Source of the DNA: Callipepla californica brunnescens
Lineage: Eukaryota; Chordata; Aves; Galliformes; Odontophoridae
Direction: 5' to 3'
Assembly: GCA_023055505.1 (NCBI GenBank)
Contig: JALIRH010000023.1
Span: forward strand, 3,974,423 to 4,038,422
Length of the DNA: 64,000 bases
Positions 57,372 to 64,000 of the stretch are shown here, piece by piece (the first letter of the stretch is position 1; the number at the start of each line of letters is the position of its first letter). The position numbers and the translations under genes were made by a program. Under the pieces are notes generated by a model. That model had not been told where the DNA came from and made no database searches. It was given only the letters and a program-made list of their open reading frames with translations.

Positions 57372-59249
57372 ATGCAACAGAATCAGATGAAAGAAATTAA
57401 ATTTTAAGTTCCCATTTATTCCATCGATACCAGAATTGAGCCCCAGAAACACACATGTGACTTTTTGTATGGTTCAGTGTTGACCTTTACAACTTGGAGT
57501 GTCCTTCCAAGTTATCTGTATGGAGTAAATAATGAAATAGTTTGAGATCTTTTAAATATAAAGGCTTTCTCATTTCAAGCACCAAAATTCTTCTGCTTGT
57601 GTTAACACCCCATCAGATGTATTCAGAAATGCAGAGTTAAAGAGAAAATATGTGGTTGATTGGGTGAAAATAATCATCAGTTAATTGTATTTGTATGCAC
57701 AGCGTGCAGTGCAAGTAATCAAAACACAACTTTGAGCATCCTAAAAAAGACAGCTAAGCTTAAAACAATGATTTAGAACTGCCTTATAATTAAAAAAAAA
57801 AAAAAAAAGATAAATAGAGTACTAATGAAAACTAGAAATTCTTGTAAATTTGGAATTCTGTGTCATATTAGAAATACAACAGCTGTATTCTGTCCCTGGT
57901 ACCTTTGACACAGAGATGAGATTTTTCTTTAAATGTAATCAGGTAATATTTCACTGACCTACTTCTGAATTGCTCAGCGCAATGTAAAGACCCACAAAAA
58001 AACCACTTCTGGGCAAACTGTTCCTCAGCTTATGCATCATTCACCTATGGCAGCATAACTGAGCCACTGAGAACAACTTTTTGATAACAGGTATTTGACA
58101 GTAAGATGCAGATGGTAATAGTGAAGGAGTAGTAGCTTCTGTTTGTTTTCTGCTCTCTCTAGTATTTGGAACAATGTGGGAGATTGTGGCTGTAACAAAT
58201 GGCATAGTGGATGAACAGATAAATCCCATGGCTTTTTTTTTATTTTCTCTGGCAAAATATATACATCCAATCTGATGCACTTGCAATTGTGGTTAATGTG
58301 TCGAACTCATACAAAGAAAAAACAAAAGATGGTGTCTTGCAACTTCCTTTCACTGCTGGAGTAGAGGCAGGCCTAAGCAAGAGCAGCTTGCCTTGGAAAC
58401 CTCTGCTTTTGCTTTGCATTCCTTATAGCCATTTGACTACCTCATTTGTGATATGCCTTTGTGGCTTGCTATCAGAACATATGCAGCATGGCAAGAGGAA
58501 AAGAGTGTAGCTGGCTCAACCCTCAAAGCTTTTTCACATCAGCAAGGAATAAATTACTGTAATCTGTACTGCTATCTGTAGTGTCATTCTAGAAAAGAAA
58601 AAAGAAATGCACAGGTCTGTAACAGCACACATGGCCAATGGGATCTGGATTCAAACTGGGAATTCAGTTTTGGGTTATAGCTCTCCTTCTACCTTTTTCT
58701 GGTCATTTAGCTTTTTAAAAGCTGTAACTCTAGGAATGGATATAATGCGGTTGTTGGAAGGGGGTTATTGTTTGTCCAGCATATAGGACCCCACTATAAT
58801 TCAGAGTAAGTTACAGAGCATAGCAGAAAGTAATTTGACATTAATCCCTGACCTATGGTGTTAACTTCTATCATCTACAAAGCTATACATAAAGTGACAT
58901 CATCATATTCAGCAACAGCAATATCTCTATCCCCAGAAACGAATCACTTCAAAATGCTGGAAGAAGTACTCAGGAAATGGATTGCAAATTTTATTTATTA
59001 TTATTATTTATTATAATATTATTATTAGGCAAAGAAAATTATTTCTTCTTTTTTTTTTGTTTTAAGTGCTGTCACTCAGCAAGATGAAAGAAGCAGCTAG
59101 TACATCACATGTAAAAGTACAACTGCAATTACAACAGGACCCCAGAGAATTTTTTGGGTAGTTTCACCTGTACCACAGACTGGCTTTGGATGACTAAAAT
59201 CGTCTTTCATTGGAAATGCAGGCTAGTACAAAATGAAGGTTTTAGGAAA
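57372..59249. other. Non-coding stretch, no gene recognised
   Basis: AT-rich DNA with a 17-base A run at 57,792-57,808 and a TTA-rich tract at 58,989-59,027. No exon or repeat family was recognised. Confidence 0.6.
58989..59027. repeat. TTA-rich simple repeat
   Basis: Imperfect TTA/TTTA units. Confidence 0.85.
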
Positions 59250-59830
59250 CACGGAGGAAACTGAGGCAGACTGAACCTAGAGGACTGATGGATTGATCCT
59301 TCCTTGCCACTGTTTTGGTAGGACCTTCAAGCCAAACTTCTGTGTCCATCTGAACTGACATGGATGTCCAGGACTCTGGACAACCTGAACCTCTGTTCCA
59401 GCAGGTCTTTCCACCTGCCTTTTCTCACTGCCTGCTACCAGTCTTGCCCTGTCAGTTCTTCTCCTGCCTCAGCCCAGAAACCTGTCCAGAACCCATGTTT
59501 CCTATCCCTCTGTGCTTTTCAGAGTGGAAAAGGTGGAGAGTCAGTCTTGAAGGGGTTAAACTGAGTCTGAGATTAAGATGAGAGTGTGTTTTTCGTTTTA
59601 TCTTTGTTTTTCTCGATTAACTATAGAGTACTATATTTTTAAGTTAAACGTTAATTTTCCCCAAGTCACCTCAGTTTTGCTCATGACATTAAATGGTGTG
59701 TAATCTCCCTGTCCTTATCTCAACTCACAAGATTTTCATCTTATTTCTTCCCCCTATCTTACTGTGAGTGGGAAGAAAAACAGTTGTGGTGGGTGTCTGG
59801 CACCCAATCAAATTCAGCACTTCACCATTA
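59250..59830 (+). mobile_element. ERV LTR-like segment
   Basis: I recognise the order of blocks from a widespread avian LTR: GGACTCTGGACAACCTGAAC, GTTCCAGCAGGTCTTTCC, CAGAGTGGAAAAGGTGGAGA, TCTCCCTGTCCTTATCTCAA, CTCACAAGATTTTCATCTTA, then a GTGGTGGGTGTCTGGCACCC end. The 3' end resembles the end of the minus-strand LTR at 33.1 kb. Boundaries and target duplication could not be fixed. The short open frames at 59,360-59,581 lie in it and are not genes. Confidence 0.5.
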
Positions 59831-62800
59831 GCCTCCTAAATCTTTGTCTACAGTTATTATTTTTTTTTTAATAGTTTTCCCCCTTTGAATAAGCTGCCTC
59901 TGACTTTCCGTCCTTCCTAAGAAGCTGAGGAACAAACTGACATGATAAAGGCAGCATCCCAGTGGCACTTCCTGTCACTGTAAGCTGCAAGGATTGATAA
60001 CTTCGGTGGCCACAAGTGCTATTTTCAGATCCTATGAACAATACATAGCTTGAGAACCAAAAGCTGGGAAATACTGTCAAAGAAGAGGAAAAAAAAAAAA
60101 AAGTAGAAGCTAGTAATGGCTTTAAAATGCTGTTAAATTGAATGCAGTGCAGTTGAGGAAGGAGCATGGATTTATAATTTTTCCCCTATACACTAATTAA
60201 GACCAATTTTTTTATATATTCTGGAGATTTTCATGCTGAAAGATCCTAAGTTGTATGTCAAAAAAATAATATGAAATTATATGAAGGCTCATATCTCTTC
60301 AAGCTGAAAACTGATTCCTTTTCATCTTCAAAGTTAGAAATTATTTCACACATTCTGCAACATGAAGTCTTCAGAACACTTAATCCTAAAGATGTTGAAT
60401 CACTTCAGACATTTTAAGACAGTTCAGAGTTTTAGGATTTGTCTCAGAGATACTGTTGCTCAGGGAATCATGACAGTCCTGCACACTTCTCCCCTGCTTC
60501 CTCAGTCTGAGGTTCTTATATTAAGATGTGGAACTAAATTCATTCCCAGCACCCATTATGGGGAAAAAAAGGTAAATAAGACCAAAGGAAACGACTGTCA
60601 AGTTTTGTATTTTATTTCTAATTCTGCCACAGCTTTCCTGTGTGACTGTAGGCTCTTACTCTGCCTGTGCCTAATATTCCCCTTCTGTGAATGCAGATAA
60701 TGTTTTTTTTTTCTGTTTTTTTTTTTGTTTTTTTTTTTTTTCTCCCTTCATGGTAACTTGAATCTGGATTCATTAATCTTTAGAATGTCAGTGTCTCCTG
60801 TAAAAAACACGCTTGCAGTGTACAGTGCCCTTAGTAAGCAGGGAAAAGGCTCACATTATTCTTTTTCCTTTCCTGCACTTTTGAAGCCATTGCTATTTCA
60901 GTTGGCTAAGACTTCCTTTCTAAGACAACAGAAAACCCCTCTGTCCTCCTTTCACTGGTGGCTGTGTCTGCCAATGCCGACTTTAAGGCACTTCCTTAAG
61001 AAAAGCTGTTTGAGAACTGTGGACTACGCAGAAGAGAAGAGGAGGCTTATCTCTTCAATTGAGTTCCAAACAGATAACTATTATGTAACCATTACGAAGG
61101 AATCCATTTTCCATTTCAGCTATACTGTACCCAAAATTGCCCCACTGATGTGTGTGAAAATGTTCAACAATTAATTATGACAACCCTTATCATAGGAACA
61201 GGCGAATCAAATGATCAGCAAACAACTGACTGGAGCAGTTGATTTGGATGGAAACATCAGACTGCTTTTACTGACAAGGGATCTGAGTCACGGCATAAAA
61301 GCATCCTGGAATAGTGCCCCCATAAACTGTCTGCCAGCTGAAGGGGGCATTGGCAAACCAAAATAGTTGCATTTCGCTGTTTTCTCACATTCAGATCAAA
61401 GCTTTGATCTGCAACCTCTGATTTTAGTTATACTAAAATAACTTGAGAGAATTTTTTTTTTTTGTTGTATCTTAAAATAAACTTCCTTCAAAAAAATGCC
61501 CTAAATATTATTTCCAAATGCCTTATGGAGGAAAGAGAAAAACACTTGTGCATGCTCTACTATTGCAGCTGAGGAGTTGAAGAGTAGAGCTAATTTACTT
61601 TTCCATTCACCAGCACAATTTGCACAGCAGAGAGGCTACCTGGCAGCCAGTTCCTCTGCAATCACTCTCCAGCTTGTACTATATTATGGATCTCACATGC
61701 TAGTAGTCCACCCACCTTAGTATTGCCTGCCCTGTAGAAACAGTACCTGAGTGACCTGAAGACAGTGTAGAAAGCTTTAAAATAAGGCAAGCAAAGTGCA
61801 TTTTTCCTTTAAGCTGAACTGTGTTCCAGATGTCTTCATAACAAAACCACAGCTGCACCAAGCTGTTTCTACTAGCCCCTCGTTTATTCTTACATCTTTC
61901 AACGTAACTTCATGCAATTAATACAGCTTCATTTCATGCATATGTATAATTCCCAACATTTACTACCATCCCCTGATACATCTGAGACACCTGTTAAAAT
62001 AGTATTTTTTAGCTTTCTGAACACTTGCCACTGCACTAAACATTCTGGAGGAGTCTAAGTCACCACAGAACAACTGTAACTCACGATATTAATAATAAAA
62101 ATTACCCTTACTTTATTCTAAACAGCAAGACCATGACCAAAGCATTTCCGTAAGTAGCTTCATTCTGAATACTTATCAGAAAACATAATCATAAGCAATT
62201 CAAATTTACATGAGTGTACAAAGCAGCAAATAAGGCATAGGATAATCCATGGGGAATATAGATCTTTAATTAAAGAATATTAGGCGCTACTGCCGAAATT
62301 AACTGCAGCTGAGAGAGTACTTCTCAAGCAGTAAACGAATATCATATGTGACAAGCAATTTGTGCAATTACTTCTAAATAACCTCACTTTATAGCAAGAC
62401 AGTTTTCAAGTTTCTGAAAAGAGGATGAGTAAATATTAAATTTCAGAAGAATAGGTATGTCACTCCACAGAATTAGGTAGCATATGCTCAAGTTCTTGTA
62501 AGCTCTGACAAGCAGGTGTTTCAGTACTGGTTTTCCATAGTGATGTCAAGCTTTCTGCAACCACCGTGGCCATGCCACACTGTCCTTTATTTGTGCTTCA
62601 AAATGGAGACATCTCTTTGAATTCTCTTAATTATATTCAGGCTACACATGAACTGCCACACACTGCACATGCAAGTAGAAGAAGAATATGCAGCATTTTG
62701 TGATGGTAACAATAGCATCACTAGGTAAAGACTTTGCTGAATAACAAGCTGACTTCACAAAAGCTGACTCCACCCATCCAAGTTCAGGTGGGTAAACGTT

Positions 62801-62894
62801 TTCCTCTATATGGATGAAAATAATGAATATATTCAGATTATGAAAGAACAGCTTTGAGGTTATATGTAGGTACTTCGAAGGTTTGGGCTTGAGT
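59831..62894. other. Non-coding stretch, no gene recognised
   Basis: AT-rich DNA with a T-rich tract at 60,703-60,742. A 149-codon plus-strand frame at 60,725-61,174 begins within the T tract (poly-Phe) and shows no domain or splice context. Confidence 0.55.
60703..60742. repeat. T-rich low-complexity tract
   Basis: Nearly continuous T interrupted by CTG and G. Confidence 0.9.
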
Positions 62895-63125
62895 AGAATC
62901 ACAGAATCACAGAGTCGTTAAGGTTGGAAAAGAACTCTACGATCATCTAATCTATCAGTCCACCTACTCTCAATACTGCCCACTAAACCATGTCCTTACA
63001 TACTACATCTACCCTTTCCAATGCCTCCAGGGACAATGACTCCACCACCTTCATGGACTGTTCAGTGCCTCATCACTCCTGCAAAGAAATTCTTCCTAAT
63101 ATCCAATCTGAACCTCCACTGAAGA
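62895..63125 (-). mobile_element. CR1 LINE 3' end
   Basis: The plus strand starts with the CR1 tail repeated twice (GAATCACAGAATCACAGAGT), then TTAAGGTTGGAAAAGAACTC, CCAATGCCTCCAGGGACAAT and AATTCTTCCTAATATCCAATC, here positions 63,088-63,108. It is 5'-truncated near 63,125. The 175-codon frame that begins inside it is not a gene. Confidence 0.9.
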
Positions 63126-64000
63126 GGTGTTATGTCCAAGATGGATTTTTGAAACCTGAGTTTTCATTCAAGGAAGGCAAGTTTTGCCTTACTTCTTTCC
63201 CTCCTCAGCTTTGCAGTCCTTGTCTATTTAACCACAAGTATGCAAACTATAAGTCTCAGACGGATAAATTAACTCTAAGTAGCAAATGGAGCACTTCTTT
63301 TGCGGCACATTTGTACACAGGTTGGGGACAGGCCTCAAGGCTGCTCCCTTCTTTGAAGCTTTATGGGCTTCCTCTCAGTCTAGGGTCCCACTTCACAGAC
63401 ATATCCTGCCAACAGCGTGGGTCAGATGGTTGTATCACAGGACCTCCCTCCATGCCAATATACCAGAAATTGTTGTACAAATACACAGGGAGAGCAAAGG
63501 AGCAGCCAGTTTTGTAAGTCTTACAGAGAGCACAGGAGATGAGGGCTGCCCACCGCTGTCTCTAGCATTTCCTGTGCTCCTGTGGCACCTTTGCTAGTGC
63601 AGCAGAATTGTCACAGTACATAACACAGGATGTGACCTTCAGTCTCATGTAACTATGCTGGACTTTGCTTGTGGATGAACACTGGAAAGTCTATATGCCT
63701 TTTCAGCATACAGAAAGTATGCTTGCACGTAACATCTGGGACTGTTTCACAGTGTCAGGCAGAACATTCAGGATTAGAAAAAAAAATGTCCCTTTAATAA
63801 CACATCTGTAGGACAAATTTAAATATACATATCGAGCATTTATTGTCTTACTCGTTTGGCTTTGTTCCCTTCCACCCCTCAGCTGTGAGACAGCACAGAA
63901 CCTGAAGAGCCTTTTGCAGCCAGAAACGTCTTCCATTTTCCAGCAAAGCAATTTGTCTAATAATACATGTCCTTGCTGTGGTGACAGGTGGAAGATAGGT
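63126..64000. other. Non-coding stretch to window end
   Basis: Moderately GC-rich to about 63.6 kb, then AT-rich. Open frames here have no recognised domains. Confidence 0.5.

Noticed and set aside
62990..63517. 175-codon plus-strand open frame
   Set aside because: It starts inside a minus-strand CR1 tail and reads through unrelated DNA.
1..64000. CRISPR arrays, operons, tRNA or rRNA genes
   Set aside because: No regularly spaced direct repeats, no ribosome-binding-site-led gene strings, and no cloverleaf or rRNA core sequences were seen. The repeat content is that of a bird genome.

Overview
The window is vertebrate nuclear DNA, AT-rich and CpG-poor, with no long intact protein-coding frame. 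Its repeats point to a bird, most likely a galliform such as chicken. There are about sixteen CR1 LINE segments with the typical CR1 3' tail (ATTCTATGATTCT-like), three copies of a short Galluhop-like mariner element, and several solo or partial endogenous-retrovirus LTRs. The species call rests on recognising these families by eye, not on a database search.

Layout. 1-13 kb holds minus-strand CR1 segments (1.8-2.2, 4.1-4.3, 5.0-5.6, 8.1-9.1 and 12.5-12.7 kb), a partial LTR at 2.4 kb, a mariner relic at 5.6-6.0 kb and a conserved-looking AT-rich block at 9.9-10.4 kb. 13.4-14.45 kb is a strong CpG island with GC boxes, CCAAT boxes and an E-box. It is the only convincing promoter. A good splice donor on the minus strand at 14,055/14,056 suggests a gene transcribed leftwards with a non-coding first exon. 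An ATG followed by a weaker donor leaves a plus-strand transcript possible.

14.5-64 kb looks intergenic or intronic. It holds a fresh 125-bp tandem duplication (18.7 kb), a broken CR1 with reverse-transcriptase remnants and a nested solo LTR (21.9-23.8 kb), a CR1 and an LTR at 32-34 kb, a mariner at 35.2 kb, a CR1 cluster at 36.2-37.2 kb, one splice-flanked open segment at 46.9 kb, an LTR-like block at 48.2-49.3 kb, a nearly complete non-autonomous mariner at 54.4 kb, a CR1 followed by a solo LTR with perfect target-site duplication at 56.4-57.4 kb, another LTR-like block at 59.3 kb, and a CR1 at 62.9 kb.

No rRNA, tRNA, CRISPR array or bacterial-style operon was seen. Long open frames over CR1 segments and in the CpG island are consequences of composition or of dead repeats. 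I could not name the gene driven by the CpG island. The possible exons are unconfirmed. Nothing here amounts to a demonstrated new biological system. The most informative items are the promoter island, the nested LTR in CR1, the recent tandem duplication, and the splice-flanked open segments.
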